Notes under the pieces: generated by a model
Seen by the model: only the letters and a program-made list of their open reading frames with translations
Told to the model about the DNA's origin: nothing
Databases searched by the model: none
Source: Gavia stellata
Lineage: Eukaryota; Chordata; Aves; Gaviiformes; Gaviidae
Direction: 5' to 3'
DNA length: 64,000 nt
Assembly (NCBI RefSeq): GCF_030936135.1
Contig: NC_082620.1
Span: forward strand, 3,906,001 to 3,970,000
Program-made: the position numbers and the translations under genes
Shown here: piece after piece, positions 53,461 through 64,000 of the stretch
Position numbering within the stretch: the first letter of the stretch is position 1
Layout of the letters: each line of letters opens with the position of its first letter

Positions 53461-56400
53461 AAACATGTGCTTTGCACTCAGAGCTTTGTGGTGCTCCTGG
53501 AGAGGTCATGGTTCACAGCCTGAGACCAGCCACACACAGATGAGGGTTACCCTTGTTTTTGAGAGCTCTGTTCATGCCAGAGGAGCAAAGCTGTCAACCA
53601 CTATCTTTACTCCAGCGTTTTTTTGATCTTCCCAGACAATTTGAGCTCAGATCCCAGTGCTTTCAGATGACGATGACACTGTAGAATTGCATTGACTGTC
53701 CTTTGGAAGTCAGTTAGCGCAGAGTAGGGAGGACAAGTCCAGTGATTTTTTTCGCTGCTGGAGAAATGTGCCTTAGCATTCTGTAGCAGCTGGACTGGAG
53801 TCCCTCTTTGCAAATGGAATATAAAACAATCAGGTAGCAGTAGAGAGTGTGGGAAGGAGGAAAGCACGCCCTAACTGAAGAGAGAAAGTATCTTGCCCCA
53901 TTTTATGAGCTTTCTCTGCTATTTTTGTCCTGGCAAGATTATTTTTTTCCTGTTTCACAGCAGCCAGGCTCTTCCCCCTGCCCCACTCCATGGTCTGTTT
54001 GCTCCGTCTGTGTGCTTGTCTTTCGATGTCAGTCACACTATTTGATTTGTAATGAGGAAACAGAATGCCTTTTCCTTTGCTGCGTCCTCCCCCCAGTCCT
54101 CTGAACCCCTCAGTGCAGGAGGATTGGATTTAGCCACGGAACAGCAAGCATCGAAGCAATCTCTTAGGGCTCTGCAGAGACAGCTGGCATTTGAGAAATA
54201 AGGGGCAGTGGGGACCAATGTCTTTGGGGATCACAGCAAGCAGCTATTGTGCTCATTTGCTCTCCTGGTTTGTGATGCAAGGATAGCCACTGCTATGTTA
54301 GATGACTGCACTGTCTCATCTTAGAAGCCAGGAAGGCCTGTGCGTGCTTTTCCTCCATTCATTAACCAGCCTCTTGCTTTGGCACTGTGCCTGTTTTCGG
54401 ATCTGGAGGCACGTTCAGATGCTCACTGTCCTGTTCATTACACCTGAAACATCTGGTCCTGACTGTGGTCAGTCATTGCAATGCTTTTCATGGAATTGCC
54501 GTCAGAACTCAGGTGCTGCCTTTCAAAGGCCCAGAGATGGTTTTCTCTCCTGGCACAAGGTGATTTTCTGAGGCAGTGTGTGGTTTTGCATGGTCCATTT
54601 GAGAATAGAGCTGTCTGGGATGTTTTTGACTAGGTGAATGTGGGACTGTATTGACTTCATTTTTACAGGATCTCAGAGTCCGTCACAGCTGACGGTCTTT
54701 CTGTAGGAACATAGGTTTGGCAGAACTTACGTTGGGTAACGTTTTTCTAGTTTCAAAACTTGGGGTCAGAGGGAAATGTGAACTGAAGAGCTAAGCCAGG
54801 ACTTAGCCTGGATCTCACACAACCTTGATGAAGGCCCTAGCTGCATAGCTGCTTTCCAGCCTTCTCATCTTTTCAGTTGGTTCCTGCGGCTCTCTGGTTT
54901 TGTAGGGAAAGTAGAGGTCAGGTCTCTGGATCTTAGCGGTTCCAGCCTGAGGGGCACTGTGTTGGCTGAGCAGCTCTGCTCTTGCTGGTTTATTCATGTG
55001 TCTGGCTTAGCTGTCTGCAGTTGCTCTTGCCATAGGAGGGATTTGAAACCTTTCCTTGACAGACTTCAATGTCGAGTAGTAAAAGCATATTTTGAGAGAC
55101 TGTACAGGGTCTGAGGGAGAGTATGGGCTCATATAAGATCTCTCTAGTATCTCTGTGTCATTCCATATTCCTCTATTCCACAGAAGGTTGGATTTTTAAG
55201 GGGAAGTCCTTTCTCTGAATCTTGACCTTCACACATGTTGGTGGGTCTCTTGAAAATAATGGCTTGCCTTTGTGCTACCTTAGTCCTCAAGCATGGAAGG
55301 AGACAGGGGAACAAGAAGGCAGCTGGGCAGGCTTCTCAAGAGGCATCTGTCATTTCAGATAACACCCAGGCTTCCTAAAGTGGTTCAGTAACTTGGCAAG
55401 TTACAGACAGCTGGAAACTGCAGTGACATGGACGAAGTCCACTCAGCCTTCAGGCTGGCTTAGCCCTGCACAGACAAAAGGGAAATTGTGGGCAAGAGGA
55501 GCATCTGTGGGGCCTGAGGTTAGCTTTCACAGTGCTCTCAAGATACTGCTGCACCTGGCTAGCTGATGCCCAGCGGCCTTTTGGAGCTGGAAGGTTTCTG
55601 GGCAAAGAAACAGGGACAACATTTTTGGTGTTGTTTGCATCAGGTGCTGAGGACTAAAATCACAGCAGTCTTGTCTCTCCACAGACCATGGCAGAGGAAA
55701 GCCAGTATGTGCACCAAGCATTCATTTTCTCAGTCTCCAGGATCACAATTTACTAAGTCAGCTTGATTATTTGAGTGCTAGGCGGCAACTATCAGCTTCA
55801 GGGGCCTCATCAGATTCTGGGGCTGTGAGAAACTTTTCAGACCTAAGATCAGAATTGACTCTCCATGCCTCTGCTACTGAACTGAGCAGGAAGCCTGATG
55901 TGGGATGCTTCTGGAAGTATTTATGTCTGTGGGAATCAGGCATCAGCTCAGTTAGGCACAGATTGATTTTTTTGCAAAATTTTCTTTCTCTTCCCTTGTT
56001 TCGAGCCAGTATAAAGTCCACATCTTGCACGTGTCGATAGGATCATTTTAGCAGCTAGTAGGCCTTGGGAAAAGCTAGTCACCTTTGGGTTCTTGTCTGG
56101 TAGGTACTTGTAGGTATTGCTGCTACGAAATTAATTATTACTGCTACTGCTTTCTCCTTCATTTTTATTAAATGGTGTTTTCTGTTTGCAGTCTGCTCAA
56201 TGGTTTGTTGGCTTTAGTTTTGTTCATGCAATAACTCCTGCTTTCCTGCCAGAACCAGCTTCACTGCCTGGGGTAATGATTTTTTTGGCTGTTCAAAAAT
56301 GAGTGTGAAAAGGTGTCCATTTAATTACAGGATATCTCAGTATAAATTTCCTGCATGTGCAGTGCGGTAGTCTGTTCTCTGCTGCAAATCAGTTTTTCTC

Positions 56401-57679
56401 CTCTGTATGTTTTTGTCAGGGAAGAGGTGGGACCTAGGTTCCACACTAACATATCTGGCTTTTCACCGTCTATAAATTTAGGCTTATCTCCGTATGCACT
56501 GGAATAGGAGTTTTGTGGGAAACCTAAACGCGGACTTGGAAAGAAGCAGTCTGCAAGCAGTGGAATTAATAAAGCTTTATGTCCTATAGCGTTGGCTCTC
56601 CTAGTTGAATTCCTTGGGGTCTTATAGTGGTGTAAAATCCCTGTGTGGATCCACAAATGTTTAGAAGAAACTTGAGTTCATTTTTCAGTTCTTTCCTCAG
56701 AGAATCCCCAGTAATAGGAATTCATTTTTTTTATCCATCTGCCTATCTCCATTGCACTGATAGCTTTGGAACTGCTTCTCTTCTGCCAAATTGGTAGAAA
56801 TTGACCATTGGGCTTTTAAAGTTAGTAAGCTGGGTTACACAGGCAGATGTGAGCACAGAGGATTTTTGTCTTGTTTCTGTGGCAAGCCAGGTTCAAAAGA
56901 CATGATTTATTAAGTATGCCTTTTTACCTTATGGGTGTTCCAGGACGGAGACGATAGAAAGCAATTCATCCATATAAGCAAGGCATGGAGCAGGTTTCAG
57001 TCAACAGAAGTTTGCACTGGATTAAAATGTGCAGCTGAGAACTGGAAGGCTTTGGCATCTCTTAAACTTGTGGCTGTGTGCGCTGTAGTGTTGTGTCCCC
57101 TGAGTATTCCTGTCCCATTACACTGAACCATCTAACCAGACTCACTCACTATTCTGAAATCCTGTAATGTGTCCCATTATCTTGTTTTCAACACCTTCCT
57201 GCTCTGACAATGGAAGAAACTGTACTTCCAGTAACATGCTGTTTGCATTAATAGTAATTGTAGATCAGTTGGTTAGAGGGAAAGAGCATTGCCCAGCTCC
57301 CCTCGCTCTCCAGTGCAGACACTGTCTGGAGCCACTCTGTACCTCCTCCCACTGCCTGCCTTCCCGCAGAGCTGCGATACTACTGCTCCCTCCAAGAGCC
57401 TGCAGCACTCCTAATCCATCCGCTCCATCTCTGCCTGCCTCTCCCTGTCACTGACTGAGACCTCATGCACTGAACACAAGCCTGGTTTTTAGTAATTGCT
57501 GTTCCCAGAACTCAGCAGGCTGAAGGGGGTGGAAGGGAGATAAACATCAGAGTTCAACATCCAGGCAAACACAGCAGAGCACACACAATAAATACATCCA
57601 CCCCCAAATGCAAATACATCAGAAGAGGTTCCTTCCCCGGGGCTCAGAGCAGAGCAGGCTCAGACAGGAGAGCAACACG

Positions 57680-60147
57680 ATGAGGTGAGTGCAGTCGCAG
57701 GGACCTCCCCAGCTCCTCTGGCCACTTGGGTTTGTGCAGGCCTTAGAAGGCACGAGTGTGCTTCTCATCTTGTTTAGCTGTTGCTACCGTACGACTCCAG
57801 TGGTACCTCCTGATTTCTTCCATCGTCAAGTGAGAAGGGTGTTGGGCATGAAGAATTCAGCTAGCACTAAGATATCTGTGATTTGGTACCAAGACTGGCA
57901 ACTTGGATGTGTGGCTTTTGGGGTACAATCTGAGTTGATGCTCACTCTTTCTCCATTAATCTCTGTTCCTTTGACACAGGCTGTTTGTCTTGCTAGCTAT
58001 GCTTTACAGTGGAGTAAGCAGCAGCATTGTGCTGGAGAAAATGTATGGGAGGATCACGTCTCCCAACTTCCCAAATGTCTACCCAAATCACAAGGAGAGG
58101 ATCTGGAATATTACTGTCCCCAAGGGATATTCTGTCCGCATCTACTTCACACATTTCAACCTGGAGCTGTCCTACCTGTGTGAATACGATTATGTGAAGG
58201 TATGTGTTGGGCAGGGTGACGTGTAGCAGGCTAAGTTGTTAAAAACTGTCAATATGTGATCCTGGACACATGCAGGACCAACATAACTGTGTAAGCACTT
58301 GATTCTAGTCTACTAGCAAAGTTCAGGCTCAGCTGGTTTCTAAATGATGTGTTTATTGAGGCCCACGGGACCAGGAAGTAGAACTTGTCATCATGTTGGA
58401 ACATCTGAAACTTGAGTTGTTTGTGCTGCGAAAATTCTGATGTTCCCCTCTCGTGAAGTAAAAGGTTTGAAATTTTGCCCAAAACAACATTTGAGCTTCA
58501 TTTTGCTGAAGTTACAGTGTGTGTTTTAAATTAACAAGCAGTGCTTTACACAGAGTATAATGGGAGACTGTAAAAGTGTAAGCGATAGTCTAAACAAGAT
58601 AGTGTCAGCTTGTCTAAACGTGCACTTGCTATCCTGTGTTTGCTAGCTAATGTGAGAAATGACCTCGGGAAAAGAAACAAAGATACTGTCTTCGGGAAGT
58701 GTTTGGGTGATCAGCAGTGTCCCTGAAAGGTTTGCACTCCATGTGCTAGCATGTGCTCTAGTCCATGTGTCCCTGTGGGTAATTTGAGGCCATGCTACCT
58801 CTGCACTCATTTTGTTGTTTGCATGGGCCTGATACACGTTAAAGAGGGAGCTGTATACCCAGGGAGTATGCAAAACCAATGCATCAGCAATACTTTTGAA
58901 TCTGATGGAACCAAATCAAGCAGCCTTGTTCCCATATAGGAAGATCTCATTTCCATGGGTTTATATGGCAAGTTGCTCCCATTCCCCAAATCCGTGTTGT
59001 TCTTCATGTAATTTCCTTTGGACAGGACAGAGTACTCATTTCTGGTAGGTCTGTAGTACCCAGTTCCATCACTGCCATGTCCAACATGAACCCCATGTAT
59101 CAGAACATTTCTCTTGTATTAAAAACAAGAGGTAAATGAAGAGCTGGAACTGTAATAACTGAATCATAGAGCAAGTGAGTCACTGGTTTAAAGAGACCTT
59201 TTACTATACATTTGAATTTGTCGGTGTATGAAACCTTTTTACTCCAGTTGTCTCTGGCTTTACCAAGATCTGATTGTCACTGAGAGTGCCAAGTTAACAA
59301 GAGCATTATAAACAAAGCATGGTGCTGATAGCCCAGGCTGGCATCACAGCTTTATGTGGGCCTCTGAAAGGAAAAAGAGAGAAAAAATTATGGGCTCAAG
59401 TCACAGAGAATAGGGGAAATCTGCTCTTATCTGTCCCTGGATCTGGACAGACCTCCAGAAGCACCTTGTGAGAGCATCCAAGCCTCCATTCTCACACCAC
59501 TAAACACATGCTTTCCAAGGCATGGCAGCAGGTTGGGAAGAGCAAAGCTCTGTGCTCATCTGGTACATTTGTCTGACCATTTTTCAGCTGAGCTCTGCTG
59601 AGAGGACCTTGGCTACGCTGTGTGGAAAGGATAGTACAGATACTGAGGAGGCTCCGGGCAACAAGACATACGTCTCTGTTGACAACCACCTCATGGTAGT
59701 GTTTCGCTCTGACTACTCCAACGAGAAACCATTCACAGGCTTCGAGGCCTTTTATGCTGCTGAAGGTAAGAGACCAGCCCCTCTCGCAGATGAAACAGAC
59801 ACAGCTATGGTGGGGTTGGCGCTTCCCTGTGCTCTCATAGACTGTGGCTGCTGGTGTGAGGTGGGAGAAGGTGGTCTCATTGCACAGAGGTAGATGCAAA
59901 AGGGCGCAGCAACCAAAGGCAAACAAGCCAACCTCACAAAACACAGTGTGGCTCAGACCAAGACAAAGTGTTGTTGAAGGGTGTTGGTTGCCTAATTCTG
60001 TGCTTCACCCATTAGATATCGATGAGTGCAAACAGCTGTTTGATGGTGAACCCCTCTGCAATCATCACTGTCACAACTATGTGGGGGGCTACTATTGCAG
60101 CTGTCGGGTTGGCTACACACTGCATGAAAACAAGAGGACATGCACAG
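57680..60147 (+). CDS. MASP2: MBL-associated serine protease 2, first four coding exons (3'-partial)
   Basis: Secreted lectin-pathway protease that binds mannan-binding lectin and ficolins and cleaves C4 and C2. Exons: 57680-57684 (ATG AG), 57980-58199, 59588-59765 and 60016-60147, all GT-AG and in phase, encoding 178 residues. A signal peptide ([13 protein letters not shown]) is followed by the CUB1 domain ([20 protein letters not shown] to [11 protein letters not shown]) and a calcium-binding EGF domain starting DIDEC at 135-139 with [16 protein letters not shown]. The junctions, including VK|LSS, match human MASP2. DIDEC, HCHN and NKRTC favour MASP2 over MASP1/3. CUB2, the CCP domains and the protease domain were not found before 64000 and must lie beyond. 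Sequons N45-I-T and N100-K-T lie in CUB1. The five-base first coding exon fits human MR|LLTL. Confidence 0.93.
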
Positions 60148-61847
60148 GTGAGCTCTTGCTAGATCAGGAAATACTTCCCTACCTACAACATCCACTTAAA
60201 TCCAGTCCCAAAACTAGCATCGAGATGAAAGCTGTAGGTTTTTGTTGTTGATTTCAGTATTGCCTATGTGCCTGGTGCAGCTGGAAGAAGGTACAGGGGG
60301 TTAGTCAGGGCTGTGAGCAGAGGCCCTGGTTTGCACAGTGGCTGTGGGTTAATTGATGCCGTTAGGGACAGCAATATTGTGTCACAGTAAAATGGTGCAC
60401 TGGCAGTTGGTTTTTGTTGCTCCTTAGGCAGCATCCACCTGTGTGCAGCTTTAGACATATTTAATGGAGAAGCAAGAAGCTTGTCTTACGCTTCCCACTG
60501 CAGACACTTCCAGTCTTCATGGCTGCCAGTGTAGCCAGCCTTACAAAACTGAGTATATCTTGCTCCCTGGGTACTGATGTACTGAGTATTCTGGACCCGA
60601 GTTAGTAGACGTGTTGGAAAAACCGACAATCAAGTTGCAAAGTCTAATAGAGAAATAGTTTGCCTACTCTTGCTTGAAGGACACAGGTCAAGAAGCAGCA
60701 TGGTCCACATATCACTAACACCGGATACAATGATCCACTCATTAGATGGGAGACAAGGCCAGACACAGATCCCTTGTTCAGAAGGGCATACAGCATAGCT
60801 GAATTCTGCCTGGCTCCGCTTTTCATTTCACAACTAGGGAAAGCTTATGTGTGTCAGGCAGCAAAGTGTCTGTCTGAATCAGCGCAGTGATCGGTACCTC
60901 AGGATTCACTTTGCAGTGAAACATGTGCCTACACGCAGTGTCAGATTCATCCTTTGTGGGTGCAGCTTTGCCCACCTGGAGCTGAATCCTGTCTGGAAAG
61001 AACCAGCGCACATACTGCTCACTAAATGTTGTCATAGATGGGAAGATAGTTTCTTTGAGCTCCCTAGTGCTGAAATGCAGAATTGGATCTAACTTCCAGT
61101 GCTTAAGGCCACCTTGGCATTTAGCTTGCCAACTCCAGCCTATTACAAACCCTCTCCAGCCATGGCTACCTGGGTCTGATTCAAGATTCAAACTCCTCAT
61201 ATCTCCAGTGTATTGGAACAGACTTATTCATCCATGAAGTGATGGCTTTTAGCACAAGTATATGGATTTACTTACGGTATAAAGCGTGTGCCTGGTCATA
61301 ATGTGAAGGTGCAAAATGAATAGTTGTGAACTCGCAGACTAGCAGCTTTGCGTTGACCATTCATGTGTGCACATTTAGGCCCCCCTCCTTGAACATAACG
61401 CTAGCAGAGGGAGCTTATCAGCAATGTTGAAGGGCTGGGCTACCTTGATGGGTGGAGACATGTGCATTGGGAATTACTATGGTGCAGTGATGCGCTGGAA
61501 CCTGTTCACATTTCAGAGGCCTTTAGATGCATGTGGTGAAGCCGCTCCAGCCACTGGGCTGGGCTGCAAAGCAAAGGTCTCTGTGGATCGCCTTTGTGAG
61601 ATGAGGGCAAAAGCTGCCCCTTTGATTTTTGGGCTCCTGTCTGAGCAGGCTGATATTGACAGGCTCTTTTTTTCTCCTTTGTTTTCCAGCGTGATATAAT
61701 TAAGCTTCTCCTCGCTTAGGCAGAGATGGAGACAGATGTGCTGGGAAGAGCTGGTTTGCCCTCCCTCCTGACCTGCCTGTTGCAGAACACCCAAGGGCTG
61801 CAGGCTTCTCTTGTGTGACCTGTATATCTTGGTTTCTTGCCTTTCAG

Positions 61848-61888
61848 ACCTGCATTCTGAAGACAATAAAGAGGCTGTTCCTTGTTGA
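61848..61888 (+). CDS. MASP2: Candidate alternative last exon of MASP2 (MAp19 form)
   Basis: MASP2 also yields MAp19 (sMAP), made of CUB1 and EGF followed by a few residues from a dedicated last exon with its own poly(A) signal. Here a strong acceptor (TTGGTTTCTTGCCTTTCAG) opens a segment that continues the EGF frame (phase 1) as DLHSEDNKEAVPC, then TGA. An AATAAA lies inside it at 61865-61870, so cleavage would fall close to the stop codon, and a T/G-rich stretch follows at 61910-61930. The tail differs from human EQSL, and the position 1.7 kb after the EGF exon is plausible. This is inferred from sequence alone. Confidence 0.4.
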
Positions 61889-62904
61889 AAGCTGATGGCA
61901 GCCTCTGGGGCATTCATTTTCTTGCATTTCCCATGTGTCACTATGGAAAGAAGAAGGTAGATAAGGCAGGAGCTGATAAGAGAGAAGGCATTGTAAAAGG
62001 CCCCTGAGCATCAGAGCTACCTGAAGACTCTTCAATTTCTTGTCCAGCTCTTGTTGCTTGACCTTCCATAGTTCTCATACTGCAACAAGACCAGAACCAC
62101 GCATTTGTTCCCTAATGTTCATTTTAGATATGCTCTTGTCTGCAGCCAGACTTGTAGATTGAAACTATTCATGTTCAGAGACCATTCATTCTTTGGAAAG
62201 GTTTGAATTATTTTTTTTTTAGTCCAAATTTAGTGACTCTGGCCATATCTCCCATATGGCTGAAATGTGTTCTGGTGGGCAAAGCCTCAGAGTTCCAGGA
62301 GTTCGATAAATTAATATGAATGTCATCAGGGCAGTGTAGGAGTCTTGCCTTCATACAAGGGAAGGCAACTGCCCTCCCCACAAAAGATGCAACACAAGAA
62401 ATGCTGTTCTTCAACGCAATTGTTGTGGCATCAGTTGATACTGTCTCAGTCCCTCACAGTGCCTCTCGCTGCTCCACGTTAATATCCATTTGTTGTCCTT
62501 TTAGACTGTACCCTCTTTGGACAGGGACCATCTTCTTGAAACATGCTGGAGAAATGTCGTGCTCCGTACTTGTCAGTGACTACAACTCCCCAACTCTGTG
62601 GAGGAAACATGATGATTATTACAAGAAGTTAACAAGTCAGAGCTGAGCAGCTGTAGGCGAACTGCTGAAGCTAAAACAACGCTTTGTTTAAAAAGCTCGA
62701 GGGATCAAGGAGCATTGGTCAACCAGCATTTCCTTATTTCTGCAATTTAGCAGGAGTTGCTTTTAATTGTAATTTATGAGGCTCAGTTTCTCTAACCCCA
62801 TCTCTGCTCTTTAGGGCCTGGAGTAAACGGGGGAGGAACCCTTTTCCAAGTGAGAATGGGAGGGACAGAGAGTCTTTTAGATGAGATACTTGGCTCATTT
62901 CAAG

Positions 62905-63040
62905 TCACTGCATTTGCAGACTTCTGTGTGGTCTTGGGCAAGTCGCTTGATACCAGCTTTGAACATCCATCTGCAAAATGAGAGGTAACATCACTGCCTT
63001 GACTTACCGGGAAGACACTTAGGAAGTGGTGTAGAAGGTA
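62905..63040 (+). repeat. MIR-like SINE fragment in MASP2 intron
   Basis: GTGGTCTTGGGCAAGTCGCTT, then CATCTGCAAAATGAGAGGTAAC, match the central MIR core in order and spacing. Confidence 0.55.
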
Positions 63041-64000
63041 GATGCCGCAGAGAACTGATTTGGGTGTAGAGTGGCTGTGCAAGCCGTTACCAAGGCTTAC
63101 CTCTGCTGGATTTAATCTTTTTCAGAAGCTGTTTCCTGGTCACAATGAATTGTGATCAAAACAGCTTGAAATTTTGTCAGGGCTCAGTGATACAATTTAT
63201 GGCCCACCTTTCATTGGAGACCTAATGAGCCAATGACAATGGACTTGCAAGTTTTGAGGGGGTCATTTTTCAGAGTTCAAGCCTCTGGCAAACAGCTCAC
63301 CGTGATTCTAATAAAAATATGGCCTAAGCATAACTGAGCACTCTCTGGACAGCTCTAAAGCTTGGACTGGTAAGCCACGGGGCAGCATTTCTGCTGGCAG
63401 ATGTTAAAAATTATTTTGATCCTTTTTGTGCTGGCTGGTTTATGACTTTCTTGCTTGGATACTTACGGAAAAAAATACTGCCCTGACAAAGGGAACTCCC
63501 AGTGGCCACATTCAGGTGGTATTAGGAGAAGAGTAAGGTCCAGTCTAAGCCTTTTCATCTTCAAGCTGCAAATTCCCTTGGACTAGCAGAGTATCTTCTG
63601 TTGGGTCTGCCAGTTTTGGCTACTCATGTGAGCACAAGTCAAGAGAGTTTATTAGTGATGACTTGTATTTTTTCAAACTGTATTATGAAAATCTTGCATC
63701 AAAATTAGGAAACTGAGTTTAAAGGAGACATATGTAATGAAACATGAAGAACTATTAGTCTCTATCTTTCTCCTTTAGTCCTTCAAAACAAGGTGAAGGC
63801 TAGTTTTCTGAATTACTAGGGTATTAATGGGGCACTGTTCTTATTTGTGCTATAACAGCGTGTGGCGATCCCAGCTCTGTGCAGAGGCATGGTGCTATTT
63901 TTTGCTACGTGAACACAGAGCAATCACTGCCCTGAAGAGCCTCTCAACCAGCACCTGGGCAGCTCAGAGCAATTCTGGACTATGCATTGCTAGAATGGAT

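Larger units (their letters stand above)
41111..57600. other. CORT-MASP2 intergenic region, no known gene
   Basis: Some 16.5 kb without a recognised protein-coding exon on either strand. It holds an MIR-like SINE (42340-42595), simple repeats and homopolymers (43502-43525, 44247-44257, 46239-46252, 50996-51017, 53225-53460) and two splice-bounded segments of unknown meaning (43916-43977, 50656-50754). Open frames of up to 130 codons occur but show no family motif. Noncoding transcripts are possible and cannot be judged without RNA data. Confidence 0.55.
60148..64000 (+). other. MASP2: MASP2 intron after the EGF exon, running to the window edge
   Basis: No CUB2-like exon (expected with a Cys-rich start and an EYPxxYP motif) is found on the plus strand. 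Apart from the candidate MAp19 exon and an MIR-like fragment at 62905-63040, this stretch shows nothing recognisable. Confidence 0.6.

Noticed and set aside
60148-60252. Read-through of the MASP2 EGF exon into its intron as the MAp19 tail
   Set aside because: The frame stays open for about 35 codons, but the exon has a good donor (ACAG|GTGAGC) and no poly(A) signal is close by. The spliced exon at 61848 fits the known gene design better.
62320-62646. 108-codon open frame considered as MASP2 CUB2
   Set aside because: Lacks the expected CUB2 motifs and any acceptor in the right phase.

Overview
This window looks like a compact bird microchromosome, with the gene content of chicken chromosome 21 and human 1p36.22. 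Three things point to a bird rather than a mammal, turtle or crocodile: short introns (25-exon EXOSC10 in about 15 kb), the somatostatin-2 type product [Pro2]somatostatin-14, and few young repeats. The species cannot be fixed from the sequence alone. All five protein-coding genes that can be supported are spliced, lie on the plus strand and were assembled here exon by exon from splice sites, reading-frame phase and recalled vertebrate orthologues.

Layout: 410-3532 holds the last six coding exons of MTOR (end of the kinase domain, regulatory segment, FATC), with its 3'UTR and poly(A) signal near 4490. After about 0.7 kb comes a CpG-island promoter and the complete EXOSC10 gene (5283-20576, 25 exons, 904 aa), the nuclear RNA exosome exonuclease. 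A second CpG island with a duplicated CCAAT/GC-box unit drives complete SRM (23063-28291, 8 exons, 294 aa), spermidine synthase. About 7.5 kb of gene-poor DNA follows, then a TATA-box gene for preprosomatostatin-2/cortistatin (CORT/SST2, 37115-40641, 2 exons, 105 aa). A third CpG island just past CORT has no recognised gene. The 16.5 kb beyond it holds only old repeats and a few exon-like segments. At 57680 MASP2 begins: signal peptide, CUB1 and EGF exons. Its remaining exons run past the window edge, and a candidate last exon for the short MAp19 form sits at 61848.

The genes do not form one pathway: growth signalling (MTOR), RNA decay (EXOSC10), polyamine synthesis (SRM), a neuropeptide (CORT) and innate immunity (MASP2). 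What is of interest is the order. MTOR-EXOSC10-SRM-MASP2 matches the human order, but CORT sits between SRM and MASP2, whereas in human it is several hundred kb away. I found no clearly new biological system. The best leads are the MAp19 last exon, the orphan CpG island with paired YY1-type motifs at 40.9 kb, the unexplained splice-bounded segments at 43.9 and 50.7 kb, and an LTR-like fossil in an EXOSC10 intron.
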